DNA of 64,000 nt from Pipra filicauda (Eukaryota > Chordata > Aves > Passeriformes > Pipridae). Location of the stretch: positions 690,941-754,940 of the forward strand of contig NW_024104451.1 of NCBI RefSeq assembly GCF_003945595.2. The letters are read 5' to 3'. Below are positions 11,157 through 26,100 of the stretch, piece after piece. The translations under genes and the position numbers were made by a program. Numbering within the stretch: position 1 is the stretch's first letter; each line of letters starts with the position of its first letter. The notes beneath the pieces are model-generated. The model searched no databases, was not told the origin of the DNA, and saw only the letters and a list, made by a program, of their open reading frames with translations.

Positions 11157-14100
11157 GTAACGTACCTTCTTGTCATTTTTCAGCTGTCCCCAGAATACTT
11201 ATTTATGTAGTCATGGTGCTTGCACAAATAAATAGATTATATTGGGTTTGAGTTACTTGGTTTGTAATGAGATTTGCTGAGATTATTCTTGGTGAATTTG
11301 GGAGTTTTCTTCTCAGAAACGCAGACTACAAGTGTCTGCAGTTGTTTTGTTGTTCAGAACTGCTCTGGTTAGCAAGTTCATTCATTCCTCTTCAGTTCCT
11401 GTATTTTACTTGGGTTTTTTCTCTTTCATTTCTCTCCATTACACATGGCTGTGTTATATGAAAGGGAAACCAGACTTATCCACACAGGAGATGTGTTTTG
11501 CTGCCCAAACTACCCAATTTAAACCACTGCAGTTCATCTGAGAATGAGTTCACTCTCAGGTACTGTTGGTTGAGGATATAAGTGCCCTTTTGGTGCTACC
11601 CTGACCTACCCTGCCTGATTGATTTTTTCCTGATGGGGGACATGCAATGCTCTCACATACCCCTGTGTGCCCCCCCCAGCTCTGGAATCAGCTACGTAGC
11701 AAGTTAGGGGATAACAGACTTTTTGGGACATCTTTTACCAGCACATCTAGATCTGGCAAAAGACATTTGTCCACTGTCTGAGCATCTTTGCAAAGGGCCG
11801 TAAGCTTGATTACTGAGAGCTGCTCATTTAGGTAGTCTTGTGTTGTTTTCAACAATATCAAATACCTTTTCAGAAAAATAACCCATTACTTCTGAATAAC
11901 CAAACTCAATTTCTTTGTCAGCCGGCATCAGTTGTTGGGTCCTTGCTGTTGTTGCTCAGGAAGATAGAAAAGCTGGGATAAGACAAAAATACTATGAAGA
12001 AATACCACTGGTTTGAGCTGTATCTTTCAGAAAGTTGAAGTAGATATAAGCTAACAGATAGCTACTGGTGTGAAGGGATGTGTGTTAATACTGTAGATGA
12101 CTTGTGAAGTTTTTGAATGGAAATTACTTTAATTGGTAGCTGCACGGAGTCCTGTTGTTATATGGACCATCTTGCGTGCTGAGTTTGTTATGAATATTAG
12201 TGCCAGGATTAATGAACATGAGTCAGACCTCAGCTGAGAAAGCAAATTTTTAAAATCAATGTCAAATTAATTTGAAAATTACCCATGTGACAAGTTATTT
12301 AAACTGATTCAGAGCAAAATAGGATATTCTGAATGTGGAGTTAGTAAATAACATGGGGATAGTCTAGGCAGATGCAGTGTTTCAAAAATGAGAAACTAGG
12401 GTGCAAATACAAAGAAATACCAAAACTGATAATGCAATTTTTGTGTGTAAAATATTGGAACATTAATAACAGTAAATATAGGATTGTTCAAACCTCCACA
12501 AAAGGGGATTTTAAAACTCCTTCTGTCATGTTTCCAGCGAAAACCAGGTTTATAGGTAGAACGAGGATGAATTTAATAATTCCATTACTGTAGCAGCAGA
12601 AGGCCTTGGTGAATTAGTGAAGATCGAGAGATTTCTAAATAGGAATGAGGTATTGGCATTCTTAACCAACATGTTCTTTAGAATCTAAAGGTTAGCAAAC
12701 TTTTGGTAAATCTGATGTTACAGTGGAAGAACTGGCTGCTGAAAATCTGGCCAATGCTTTTGGTTTTCAGAAAGCTTGAAACTGGAAGTTTATAATCCTT
12801 TATTAGGAGTATATTTTAATTTTCCTTAAATGCATTTTGTAGCAATCATTTAGGTAGGTATCACTTTGGATAATACATCCAACATGACTGCCCACCTTTT
12901 TGCTCTTACTTCGAAAACTACTGATCTATGTAGAAACACTCATATGTAGAACAGGTTTTCAGAAAACCTGCAACTACATATTTTGCATGACTTTAATATG
13001 CTTTTTGTCAGTGGATTTAACATACTCAGAAAACTAAATAATATAGTAGAAAGTAATGACATATTGCTAGGACTCTGTTGGCACTGGTCTTGTAAAAAAA
13101 AAAAAAAGATGGTTGCACAAGCATTTGTAGAGCAAATATTTCAAGGATTTCATTCCTGTGGTCAGTTTTTTCCCACATCCATTTGGTTCACGAACAGATT
13201 TCCTGTATCACTGGGCTGGATCCCCTCTGCTCTGGAGCCAGGCTGGGAGAGCTGGGGTGTTCACCTGGGGAAAAGAAGGCTCCAGGAGACCTTAGAGCCC
13301 CTTCCAGTGCCTAAAGGAGCTCCAAGAGAGCTGGAGAAGGACTTGGGACAAGGGATAGAGGGACAGGACAAGGGAGAATGGCTTCCCACTGCCAGAGGGC
13401 AGGGATAGATGGGATATTGGTAAGGAATTCTTTCCTGTGAGGGTGGTGAGGCCCTGGCACAGGTTGCCCAGAGAAAGCTGTGGCTGCCCCTGGATCCCTG
13501 GAAGTGTCCAAGGCCAGGTTGGACGGGGCTTGGAGCAACCTGGGCTGGTGGAAGGTGTCCCTGCCCATGGCAGGTGATGGGACAAGATGAGCTTTAAGGT
13601 CCCTTCCAACCCTAACCTAATACATGTAATTATATGAAATCTGTTTTAGTGAATATTTTCTTATCTTTCCAAACTAGTTTATCCACAGAATATTTCAATT
13701 TTTGAGTAATACTACCAAGTGATTATGTTGGCTATTGCATTGGGTATTATTTGGTTAGGTTTTTTATTGCTAATATTTGGAAAATCCCTGAAGTGGTTTG
13801 TCAGCATTGATTGTGTATATCTGTGCAGGAGAAATCTCCTCTACCTGAGACTAACCACTAACAATTTTCAAAGCCAGTGTTTCAATTTTTTCATCTCTTT
13901 TAGCCGAGTTATTTCATCATGCATATTTGAAAACTGCCTTTTCACTGACTCTGACTGTTTTTCTGTTAAGAATCCAACAGGTTAAAAGTGCAAAAAATAG
14001 AGCCTTGGAACAGCGTCCGTGTCACCTTCAATATTCCCCGGGAAGCTGCTGAGCGGCTGAGAATCCTGGCTCAGAATAACAACCAACAGCTTCGAGACTT

Positions 14101-17100
14101 GGGCATTCTCTCAGTTCAGATTGAAGGTATTTCACATGAATTGGCTTCCAAAGATAAAACTTAAGTAGACTCAACAAGCAGTTTTGTGTACTTGGTTAAT
14201 GTTGCAAAACTTCCAAGTTCCTACTTTAGTGTCAGTGAAAAGATAGCTCAAGACTTCTTTTTTTTCAAGAAAAAAATATAATAAAAATGGAAGCTGAAAA
14301 TCCTCTGGGCATCAGGAAACCACCTGAAAAATGGTTTTTTGAGTGTTGGCTAGCAAAATGTGCACTGATTTTCTTTCCCTGTTGTTTCATATGAGGTTTT
14401 CTTTAAAATGAGTTTTCAGTGGATTTCACAGTTAAATATCCATTCTGGACAATTGTCCAAGAACACACTCGGAATGAAACCAAGGACAGGTGGTGCTTGT
14501 CATGGCATTTGTTCTTCTTAAAACTGAAATCCAGAAGGGCAGTGTGATGTGTGTCCTAATGTATAGGTGAAGTCTGTTCTTCCTTCCTTGGCATTTTTTA
14601 AATGTCCTTCTGCAAATGTCTGTTATTCTGCTTTTCTGTCTCTCATTCTGCTCACCCAACCTGCACGTTACTTTTAGGGGAAGGTGCCATCAACTTGGCT
14701 CTGGCTCAGAGCAGAAGCCAGGATGTCCGGATCAACGGGCCACTGGGAGCAAGCAACGCCGTGCGGATGGAAACGGGCTTTCCCATGCAAGGGGGGCAAG
14801 GTAAACCCCTCGGGGTTTATCTGTGGAGCTTTATACACTTAGGAGTTTGTTACTGAGCTAATCATGACATTTCACTGGCTATAGCAACTATTGTTTGCAG
14901 AATTCTACTTGCCATTTTAATTAATGTGTGTTCGTGTTCTGTGCTGTCGAACCATGACCTGCATTATGTAAACTAAATTGTTGGCTGCATTTTGTCCCAC
15001 AAACAGTGGAGTGATTTGGTGGGGCCAACTGGTTTGTTTTGGGGTTGGTTTTTGGTTTTTTTATGGTTTGGTGGTTTGGAGTTTTCTTGGTTTGGCTGGT
15101 TGGTCATTTTGTTTGCTACATAAGGCCTGTTAAAGCAGACAAGTCTGGTGTAGAGAATTCACTTGGAAATGGGCACACAGTCTCACTGTTCTGTTTGGCT
15201 CCCTTCATGGAAATGAGCATAAGCATTTATTCAATGTACAATAATAAATCCATTACAATTATGGGAAGGACAGGACACTGTCATTGCTACTCTCTCTTTA
15301 TTTTCTGATAAACTTTCAAGATCTAGTCATAGAGAAGGAATTTTTGTGAAGAGAAGTAGTTTCATTAGACTCTACGTTTTGTAGCATTGTATATGCATAA
15401 GGAATTTTTAACTACAAAATTTAGATTTTACAAAGAGTTTTTACGAAGAAAGCTACTGTATAATTTATTTTAATAGCTGAATCATAAAGCTAATTAATTA
15501 ATATTTTAGTTAATAGGATTTAAAACAATTTAAAAAAAAAGCAGGAGCATTTTTGGTCAGTTTATGTAAAATGCATTTGTGGCTGTTGATGAGAAGACAT
15601 GGAAAGAACATTGCAACCCTGTAGAAACCTGATTAAATGGTAGTGAAGTTATTGTGCTTAACAAAGAATGTAAAACATTTAAAGAAGGGCTCTACTCTCT
15701 GCTGTGTCAATCATGACTTTCCTTTACTGTCTGCAGGCCAAACAGTGTAAATATAACAGCAATAACAGGGCAACAGTATCAATCATTTTATAAAATAGCA
15801 GTCTGTGGAAGTGAAAAATTGATTTTTTTTCTCTCTTGCAACATCTCAGTTACTTTCTAGTTTCAGATTTTGCAAAAATTTGAGTTACATTTATAACTGT
15901 GATACAGTCTTGTGACTTGATGACTTCAGTGGCAAGTCACGCTCACATTATTTCAGTAGTGTTTCCTTTTATATCCTTTTTAAAGGTTTGGTGTTTAAGC
16001 TTCAGCATGACCTGAACTTGTTTGTTTGATATCAGGGAATCTGAGCTTTTAGATAGAGGTGTGTCCTCAGGTTATTTCAGACAAACAATTCTCAAAGTCT
16101 GAATGTTTTATTGACAAATATATTTTTTTTTTTGTTAAAAGAAAAAATCTGAAATTCTCCTCTGTGTGAAAACTGCAAGACTTGATAATTTCTATGTTTA
16201 TTTTTTAAGGTTTAATAAGAATGAGCAATGCTACAGCTGTCATGATGTCCCAGACTGGAAATGTGCCCTCCTCTATGGTGGCAAGTGGTGCTAGTGCTGA
16301 GCTGCAGCCACGAACACCTCGGCCTTCCTCACAGCCAGGTGGTAAAACTTGGTCGCAGTACTGACCTGAAAATGTTCTTGTGTTTTTATTCTTCAACACA
16401 CAGACTTGAGCGTGTACTCATGTGAGCACTCCAGAATTGTCCTGGAGCATTTTCCCTGCCCTTCTGGGAGCTACTTTCTGAGGAACCCTCTTTGCCCCTA
16501 TTAATTTGTTAAAACTTTTCAAATAATTTGGATGCCTAATAAGTCACCAGCTTGCTTGGTATTTTATGTTGGGCAGTGGTATTTTTCCAGTTGAACCATT
16601 GTGACTGAGCTTTATCTTTAGCTAAAGGTAAGAGAAGGGTTGGTTCAATGAGGCAGGAACATTTCTGGTAAGAAGCAAATGCCCCAGACTGAGCACAAAT
16701 GCTTTTCAGGAGGAGTAGGTAGACTAGAAGTTTTAGGATTGGGGATCTGGAGAGTGTGAATATTTAGGGTTTGTTCTTTGCAATTCTGATAGTGCAGCTT
16801 ATTTGCATTTTGGAACTACAGAAAAAAGGGGCAGGTTATTACTTGTCCCTCCATAAAATGGTGGCAGTACTTGCCAAGTTCTGTAGAGTTCTTTGTTATT
16901 TATTCTTACAGATAGCATAAATGTTTTAAGTATTCTGGGTATATTAGTGTATGATACTACCTTAATTTTTTAACTGTTAGGAATAGCCCTAACAAGTGAA
17001 TTATACATACAAACTGGAGGATGAGAGGCTGGAGAGCTGCCCTGGGGAAGGGGATCGAGTGGTTTGGGCTGAGGGCAACTGGAACAGGAGCCAGCAGTGC

Positions 17101-20100
17101 CCTGGCAGCCCCAAGGGCCAGCCCTATCTGGGGGGGCATCAGGCCCAGCATCGCTGGCTGGATGAGGGGGGTCTGTCCCGCTCTGCTCTGCTCTGGGGCA
17201 GCTTCACCTCAGGTCCTGGGGGTAGTTTGGGCACCTCAGCACATGAAGAACATCAGAGGGCTCGAGTGTGTCCAGAGGAAGGGGACCAGGACAGGGAAAG
17301 GGTTTGAGGGCAGGACTTAGGAGGAGCAGCTGAGGCCACTTGGCCCATTGAGTTCAGAGAAGAGAAGCCGAGGGGTGACCCCATCGCAGTCTGCACCTTC
17401 CTCACAGGGGGTAGCGCAGGCAGGGGCTGAGCTCCTCTCTCTGGGGCCAGGGATGGGACACAAGGAGGTGGAATGCAGGTGCATCACGAGAAGTTCAGAT
17501 GGGATATTAGGAAAAGGTTCCTCACCCAGAGAGTGGTTGATCCCTGGAACAGGCTCACCAGGGAAGTGGTCACAGCAGCAAGGCTGCCAGAGCTCAAGGA
17601 GTGTCTGGACAATGCTCTTAGTGCTGTGGTTAATTCTAGGTGGTCAGTGGGGAGTTGGACTCAGTGGTCCTTATGAGTCCTTTCCAGCTTGAGATATTCT
17701 GTGATTCTACAGTTCTAAGTGTGTAGAAGGCTCACATTAAACTGTAGCAACAAGCACTGTGGAACTGTCGTGCTATATTTTAGACGGTATAAGTTGATAA
17801 GACTTGGCTTCCCAGGACTCCCAGACATTTTAAAAACTTCTAAAGCATTGTCTGGAGAAATTGGAAACTGGAGTGCAAGTTTTTATGCAGAGTAAGCAAA
17901 TGCAAGGAAGCAATTTAGCCTTTCTTGTTTTGGGATGAGTTTTGTCTACAGTAGGTTATTTTTTTTTTTGCTTTTCTTTGCTATTTTAATAGATGCAATG
18001 GACCCACTCTTATCTGGGCTAAATATCCAGCAGCAAAATCATCCATCGGGATCTTTAGCTCCCCAGCTCCATTCAATGCAGTCAGTTCCTGTAAACAGGC
18101 AGATGAACTCAGCCAACTTTCAGCAGCTACAGCAGCAGCAGTTGCAGAATCGTCCTCCCCAGCCACATCAGCAGCCACAGCAGGGTATTCGACCTTCATT
18201 CACTTCACCAGCACAGGTTCCAGTTCCCCCTGGCTGGAACCAGCTTCCTTCTGGAGCACTTCAGCCTCCTCCAACCCAGGGAGCATTGGGTGCATTGACA
18301 GTAAACCAGGGTTGGAAAAAGGCCCCGTTGCCTGGACAAATGCAGCAACAACTTCAAGGAAGACCATCTCTAGCAACAGTACAAACTCCTACTCATCCTC
18401 CACCTCCATATCCTTTTGGAAGCCAGCAAGCTTCCCAGGCTCACTCAAACTTTCCCCAGATGAGCAATCCTGGCCAGTTTACTGCTCCTCAAATGAAAAG
18501 CCTTCAGGGAGGGCCCTCACGAGTTCCTACGCCACTACAACAATCCCACCTGACCAACAAGTCTCCTGCTTCCTCTCCCTCCTCCTTCCAGCAGGGATCT
18601 CCTGCCTCATCTCCAACCGTTAACCAGACGCAGCAGCAGCTGGGACCAAGGCCTCCCCAGAGTAGCACGCTTCCCCAGGGATTCCAGCAGCCTGTCACTT
18701 CTCCTAGTCGTAATGCTATGGTGCAACAGGGGAATGTACCCCCCAACTTCATGGTGATGCAGCAGCAAAACCAAGGTCCACAAGGTTTACACCCTGGTTT
18801 AGGAGGTAAGAAGTACTGAGACTTGTATTTTAAAAAGAAAAGAAAAGAAAAGAAAAATAAAATGTCTAGAACAAAGGTTGCTGTTAGTTCTGAAAAGATC
18901 CCGTACAAGACAGAATATAGGCACAGATGGAGTATGAAGTGGGCATGGATGAATTAGCATCAGTATCACTTGGGTTCTCCTCCCTGTCTGTGTCCTGCAG
19001 TGTCACAGTGGCTGACCTAAGGATAGGCTCTGGGCCCCTGCAGAGTGGAGTTGCTGTGTACAGTTGTTACTGGTCATTACTGACAGTCATCCTCTTGACA
19101 GTTCTGCTGTTGCCTTTAAGCAAGCTTAGGATGTTTCAGAGATGATGGAGGGCTTTTGTTTTGTTTTGGGGTTGTTCTTTTTTGGGGCAAGGGGAAGGAT
19201 TTTTTTGAGAGTGAGTGTAATGGAATCAAATAAACATTTTCTTTCTCTCTTCAGCTTCCTCTGTCACCATTTACATTTTCTACTACAGAAATGAGGTGTT
19301 GTTTTACATCTTCCTTTCTAAGCTGTGGATGTCTCTTCTTGACCCTGTCTTTATTTGTCAACAGTTTCTTCCCATTTAAAGAGGAAAGAGCTATTATTGC
19401 CATGCTGTTATACTCTCTGCTCTGAAATTAAGAGGTTAAAGGATGTTTTAACTTCTCCTTTGGCTGCGTTGTCTTTAGTTTTCTCTTCAAACCAACACAC
19501 TCGCATCTTTTCCTTACTAATTCTAAAGTTCTTCTCTAACAGTGAAGGAATTTCTTTGGTCAGTCCCAAGATCTCTTTTGTGGTTTTTTTCCCCTTCAAC
19601 CTCTTGTAGTTCTGTGCAGACTTGTCGTGCTTCTCTCTGCTCACTCATTTGTTCACCTTTCTCTTGGATGCCTGCTCCCTGGCCCCATACACAAGCTCTT
19701 GCTTAAGCCATTGAAAAAATTTCTTTGTGTACTTATTCTTTGTCCACCTACGCATACATAAATATATTCTAGTGTCTTGCATTCTCATGCTGTACATCTG
19801 AAATCTGCCCCAAACCTGTAAGGAACACCTGTTTCTTGTAAGGAACACCTGTTTTGTGGTGTGCTGATCAGGACAAGCTTCTTGTTTTCACTCTTTGTAC
19901 CATGGGTCTCTTTTGAGTTCAGGTGAATTTTCTCAGTTTCAAGATTCTCCTTTTAGGATCTGCCAGTGCCCTGTACTTTGTGTTTCTTATCTTGTCTCCA
20001 TCTGGAAGAAGTTATTAATTGTTTATTATTGTCATATTTCCCTACAATTTTACCTCACCAGCTGTATGTCCCCATCAGGAAACACAGCCATGACCTCTAG

Positions 20101-23100
20101 GCAATATAATCTTTGCATTCTCCTTCCTTCCTGAGTAAACCTACTACAAACACAACCCTGCTTTTTTTGAGTTAAAAATGACACTGCAAATAACTATTAA
20201 AATATGTTGTGTGACCTCACTGTAGATCTTATTGCATAAATTAGCAGTCCTGGTGTGAGCTGTACCCTCAGCTGATATAAAAAGACAGGATTCTTTGGTT
20301 TCAACAAAGCTGTGTTGCTCCCACTTGCTGAGATTTTTGCCTCGTGCTCATTCTTTGCTGCAAGTTATATGTTAGTTAAGTTGTAATTATGGATCTATCT
20401 GTTTTTAAGCCATCTTGCATTATGTTAACTAAGTTGTAATTACAGATTTTTTCCTGCTTGCATTTAAAGGTTTGGTGTAGATGAATGCACTCAAACACTT
20501 TCCATTTCACACAGTTAATTTAGCAAATCAGAATTTATATCAGATTTTGAATAGACCAGGCTAACACTTTCTTTTTTTCTCAGTTCAAGCATTCCTATGT
20601 GGAAAACTTCCCTAAAAGTTGAGCAGAACTAAAACTAGAGTCCAGTGATGTGGTGTTTCAAGAAGTTTATGTTCCATATTTGTATCTTGTTGTTTGACCT
20701 GGAGACTTGATTACCTTGAAATATTAATTACAAACCTAAGACCAGATTAATTAACACAAACAGCACAATTAAGTGTGCAAGAAAGCTGTGACTGTGGAAG
20801 GAACCAAAGTCACATTCTGGCCCTAGGTCATAATAAGGAGAGGGGCAGGACTGGTTCTAAAAGTCTCAGGCGTTGTCTGTTTGACAGTGAGGTAAAAAGA
20901 AGTGGTTCTGTGGAATCCATCCATGCTGCTGCTGATGTTGGCAGGTAGAGGGAAGGTTTTCTCTCTGTCCGAGAGCAGCAGTGATGTTTTGCTGTGCCAG
21001 AGTGTGAGCGCTGTGCCAGACACGGGCCTGACAGAATTCCTTGCTCTTGCAGCAGGAATATCAGGGTTACTTGAATGAACAGTGGGTCTGGACATGCTGA
21101 ACCTGGAGATTCCTCAGCCACTCTGGGATGAGAAGATCTTTTGAGTGTGTGTGCACACAGCAGCACTGATAAGGAATGTGTGCCTGGTGTGCTGCTGTCA
21201 GAGTTGTTGGGAGGAGCACACCACTGTAACAAAAATGCCGGTTGTTTGTGTATATGGAGTAAGTTAAAGGCTTACTAAGAGTTGAGATGAAGTGCAGCAG
21301 AAACCAGCACAACTACTTTACTTTAATTTCTACTTTCTAAAAGTCAAACGTGGACTTTTCACCTCCTCTATGTGGTAAGTTTTGTACTTAAATTACAGAT
21401 TGAAATGAGTCATAGTAATTTGTTAGGCAGGATTATTGCACAGATAATAACTATAAATGTCTTCAGTGGGTTTTGTATATTGGCAAAAAACACTTTCTGC
21501 CTAAACCTGTAACATGACAGCACAGACTCAAAGGTATTCTCCAATTATAGATTTTCTCTTTTTTTATTTCTTCTCGTTTTCCATGTTTACTAATAAGAAA
21601 ATTCTCCTGTTCAGGAATGCCCAAGCGCCTTCCGCCAGGGTTCCCTGCAGGCCAGGCTAACCAGAACTTCCTGCAAGGGCAGGTGCCTTCCACAGCTCCA
21701 GGAACACCAGGGAACAGTGGAGCACCACAGCTGCAAACCAGCCAGAACGTGCAGCACACAGGTCTGACTGCAATGAGTGTTCCTCAGCTTTTTCCTTCCA
21801 GAGCATGGGATGCCTTTACCTGTGTTACACAGACCCCAAACCATAAACTCTTGCCATTAAGAGGGAGTTGCTGACTGGGGCTGCAGCAGCATTCTGTGTG
21901 TATTGCTGGATGAGGAAAAGCAGAGCATGAGGCTGCTGTATTTTCTCAAACAACCCAACTATTACTGATGAGGACTGCGGTCCTGAGCTCCAGAAGTAGC
22001 TGTTAAGAAACTGAATGAAAGGAGCAAATTTGAAGGCAAGGGGTAATAAAGATTCAACACAAAAGGAATTTCTTGTCCAGAAAAAAAAAAGGAAAATTAT
22101 CTTAGAAGCACAATAACAAAATAATCTTGTTCTACTTTGAAAAAGTTATTTATTAGTTCCTTAGTAAGCTTTGGAAATCTGCTTACAGTGTGAAAATGAA
22201 ATGTTTAGTTCACAAATGTCTCCATTTAACAATTCAGTTATTAGTCTTTTGTCTGGATTATGGAAACCCTGATAATGTAATTTCATCAGTATTCCATGTG
22301 CATTTATTCTTTAACCCATTATAAAGTAACCTCAAGGTTTGAAGCTTATTTTGGTTAGGAATTACTCTACTGACATTATGGAAGATTTTCAAACTTAGGT
22401 ACAGATAACAACTGAAATTAAGTTTCTATTCTATCTCCTGCAGTGGGGTACAGGGGAAGGACTAGTCCAAGTTCTTATTTTGAGATGTATGATCTTCTGT
22501 TTTGGCAACTAACATGTATCTATAGCATCAAATATCACATTCCAGAACTGCAAATATGAGAGATATTTCAGTTCCTTGGAAAAGGGAGGAAAACAATTCT
22601 GGAGTAATTACTCAACATCAAAAGGTGTGAAAACTCTTACGCCAATTAGTCTCTTACTTGTGTTTTCTTTTTATTTTCCTAAGGTGGCCAAGGATCTGGA
22701 CCTCCTCAAACTCAGATGCAAGCAGCACACGGCCCACCAAATATGATGCAGACCAATCTAATGGGACTTCATGGAAATATAAACAACCAGCAGGCTGGTG
22801 CTACTGGGGTACCACAGGTTAACATGGGCAACATGCAGGGACAGCCTCAGCAAGGACCACAGTCCCAGCTTATGGGGATGCATCAGCAAATTGTGTCCTC
22901 TCAAGGACAGATGGTGAACATTCAGGCTCAGGGATCACTGAACCCTCAGAACCAGATGATACTTTCGCGAACTCAGCTCATACCACAAGGCCAAATGATG
23001 GTGACACCACAAAACCAAAATCTTGGTCCCTCTCCCCAAAGGATGACCCCACCTAAACAGATGATTCCCCAGCAGGGACAGCAGATGATGTCCACACACG

Positions 23101-26100
23101 GTCAGATGATGGGACCTCAGGGCCAGGTCTTGCTACAGCAAAACTCGATGATGGAACAGATGATGACCACTCAGATGCAAGGAAATAAACAGCCTTTTAG
23201 TACTCAGAACCAGTCCAACGTTATGACGGGGCCAGCTCAACTGATGAGAGGACCAACGCCAAACATGCAAGGAAACATGGTGCAATTCACTGGGCAGATG
23301 ATGGCACAGCAAGGCCCTGTGAATGGGAATCCTTCTCAGGTGATGGGAATTCAAGGACAAGTTTTAAGACCCACTGGACCTGGTCCTCACATATCTCAGC
23401 AGCTTGGGGACACTACTCCTACAACAAACAACGATGTGAACTTGACACAGATGTTACCTGAGGTTCCTGTGCAGCAGCCAAACATGGTGCCTTCTCATAT
23501 GCAAGGAATGCAAGGAAACAATGCTTCAGGGAGTCATTTCTCTGGCCATGGGCTGCCTTTCAGTCCAGGGTTTAGTGGAACGCCAAATGGGAATCAGGTT
23601 TCCTGTGGGCAGAATCCTGTGTTTCCTGTCAATAAAGATGTGACACTCACAAGTCCACTCTTGGTTAACCTTCTCCAAAGCGATATATCAGCAGGACACT
23701 TTGGTGTGAACAACAAACAAAATAATCAGAATCCCAACAAGCCAAAGAAGAAGAAGCCTCCAAGGAAGAAGAAAAATAATCAACAGCTAGAACAAACAAC
23801 GTAGGTTTAACATTACAGTGTTTTTTGTAAGGGGCATGGGGAAGCTCCACAGGCGCCTTATCAATATTTTATCAGCAAGTTACAGGTGAGAAAGGACCTG
23901 TATTAATTCATGTTGTAGCAGTTCCTTACAACAGTTACTCTCAAGAGTCTGTCATTGGAATGTTTGTTCAAGATTAAAAATAACATGCAAATATCCAAAC
24001 TCAGTTATAAACCCAATTATACCAGCATTGTTCCTTACCTTTACTAGGTGAAGGAAGTTTAGCATGTGGCCCATGGTGCCACAGCCCTTGGAAGAGGAGA
24101 CTGCCTTATTTGAGCAGTCTGACAGCTACAATCAAAGAAGTACTTTCAGAAGAATTAGAAGCCTCCATAAACATGTGTAGTAGAGATTTTTGGGGTTATT
24201 TCCTGAATTATATACATATCCTGACACATTTCCACCTGGAATTGAGCTGGACTTCTCTCTTAGTTGAAGCTGCAGCTAGAATTTAGAGGGAGGAACTTGG
24301 TACTTTCTGGGGATGAGGTTAACGAGTCCAAGCAGTGCTGGTCTTCCTGGCCCAGGAGAGATTAGGAAGGAAAAAAAAAAACCACAGCTCTTGAGTGGGA
24401 GGAGGCAAATGGATAATATTGGAAGATAATGAATGAATGTGCCTGTTTAGTGGACATACAAGATTGCAGAATCTCTTCTTTCCCTTTTGGCCAGTACATT
24501 CTTCCTTGACCAGCTGTCCTGTAACCGTTTGCCACTGACAGTCTGCTAACACCAGCACAGGGTAAATCCTGTTGCTGTCCCATTATTCATCTTAAATGGT
24601 GAAGGCAGATACACTATATCTAATTATCCTGATGCTGCAGATGAGCCCCAGAGGCATTGACAGGAATCTACCTGATGGAACTTCTGGGGATTGTTTACAG
24701 TTTGCTTTAGGAAAAATGGAAAAATTTAGCACATAAAATTATAACTCAGGAATATCCAAATATCAAAATTAAATTCTTAAAACCAAACAAAAAGGTAGCA
24801 ATGGCGCATTAAGCTCCTAATGTGGCTCTGGTTCCACCAGTCCCACTCCTCTGAGTGATCGTTATGTGTCTAGGCTGAAGTTTGTGCTGCCTTTCCCAGG
24901 GACACATATACAGTTCAGTGCAAAGAGAAGATGGCATCAAGTACTGAGCAACTGCTTAATTTTTTAATTTTTCCCTTAGTTATTCAGTGCGTAGCCCCAA
25001 CCTGCATTTTCTGCACAGTGTCAAGATTCCTTCATGAAGATGGAATTAATAATCTCACGAACATTTTAATTCTGGACTGAAACAACTCACATCATCTATA
25101 GCAAGTGATCTTTTGTGGCAATCATTAATTGGCTTAACTAGTACAAAAATAAAATGCAGAAATGCTGTAAGGTAAAGCAAAGCATGCTAATTTAATAGGC
25201 TGTGAAAAAAGCTTTTCAGATACCTGCCGTGTAGTTGTTTACAGTCATGGTATGAGGAGGACACAGTCTGTGGCCAGCTGTGGAAACCTGGGTAAATTAA
25301 CTTGGCCAGAACCAAGGGACCGGCGTGTGGCTGGTCTGCAGCTTCAGGGGGGCTTGGAAACTGTATCACAGACACAAGCTCCTCCAGTCCAAAGAGATTC
25401 CAATAAAATAATAGTAACCACTGCTTAGCAAGCGCCTTGCCATGGAAGTGACAGAGGATTCAGAGGAAGCAGAGGAGTTGGCATTGTCTTCTGAAAAGAA
25501 AATCCATTAATCATTAAAAAAACCCTTGTTAGGATTTTATTTTCATTGGCCTTACTGATGAGCACCCAGCCTCAGTGTGGCCTGGGAATATCAGTAAATG
25601 GATCCATAAAATTCTCTCCTCTGAGCTTACACAGCCCCACAAGACTATTTGCTTATTAAAAAGTTTTCTCAGTAGGAGAAGCCTAAATTGCAACTTTTCT
25701 GTTGAACTATGACAACTCAATTCTAGCTCCTAAATAAGGCTCTGAATCAGATTTCAGTGTAATTAACAAAGGAAATACCACTTGGTACTTACTCTATTAC
25801 TTAAATTTTCAGCCCATGTTCTCTGCCATTGCAGAATGTTGTTCTGATATGAATTAGCATTTTGGTTCTAAATGGACTATATCCTTGCAGAAGCATTAAG
25901 AAGGGAGCTGTTCTCACACATGTTTCTGAGATTAATCTCCAGCAAAAGGAAGGTAACTGCAGTGGAAGCTGGCTGCAATACCTTCCTGCTTCCCTCGCTC
26001 TTGGCTTCCCTTGCATTGTAAGGCAAGCTCAGCATTTTCCTGCCTTGGAATTGCTGATTCTTTTAAATCTGATTTGGATCACTTTCTTTGTCATCAGGAG

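Larger units (their letters stand above)
18806..21614 (+). other. NCOA6: NCOA6 intron 5
   Basis: 2.8 kb with the AAAAG microsatellite near its start, T-rich stretches, the 20-bp duplication near 19.8 kb and no recognisable transposon or exon. Confidence 0.75.
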
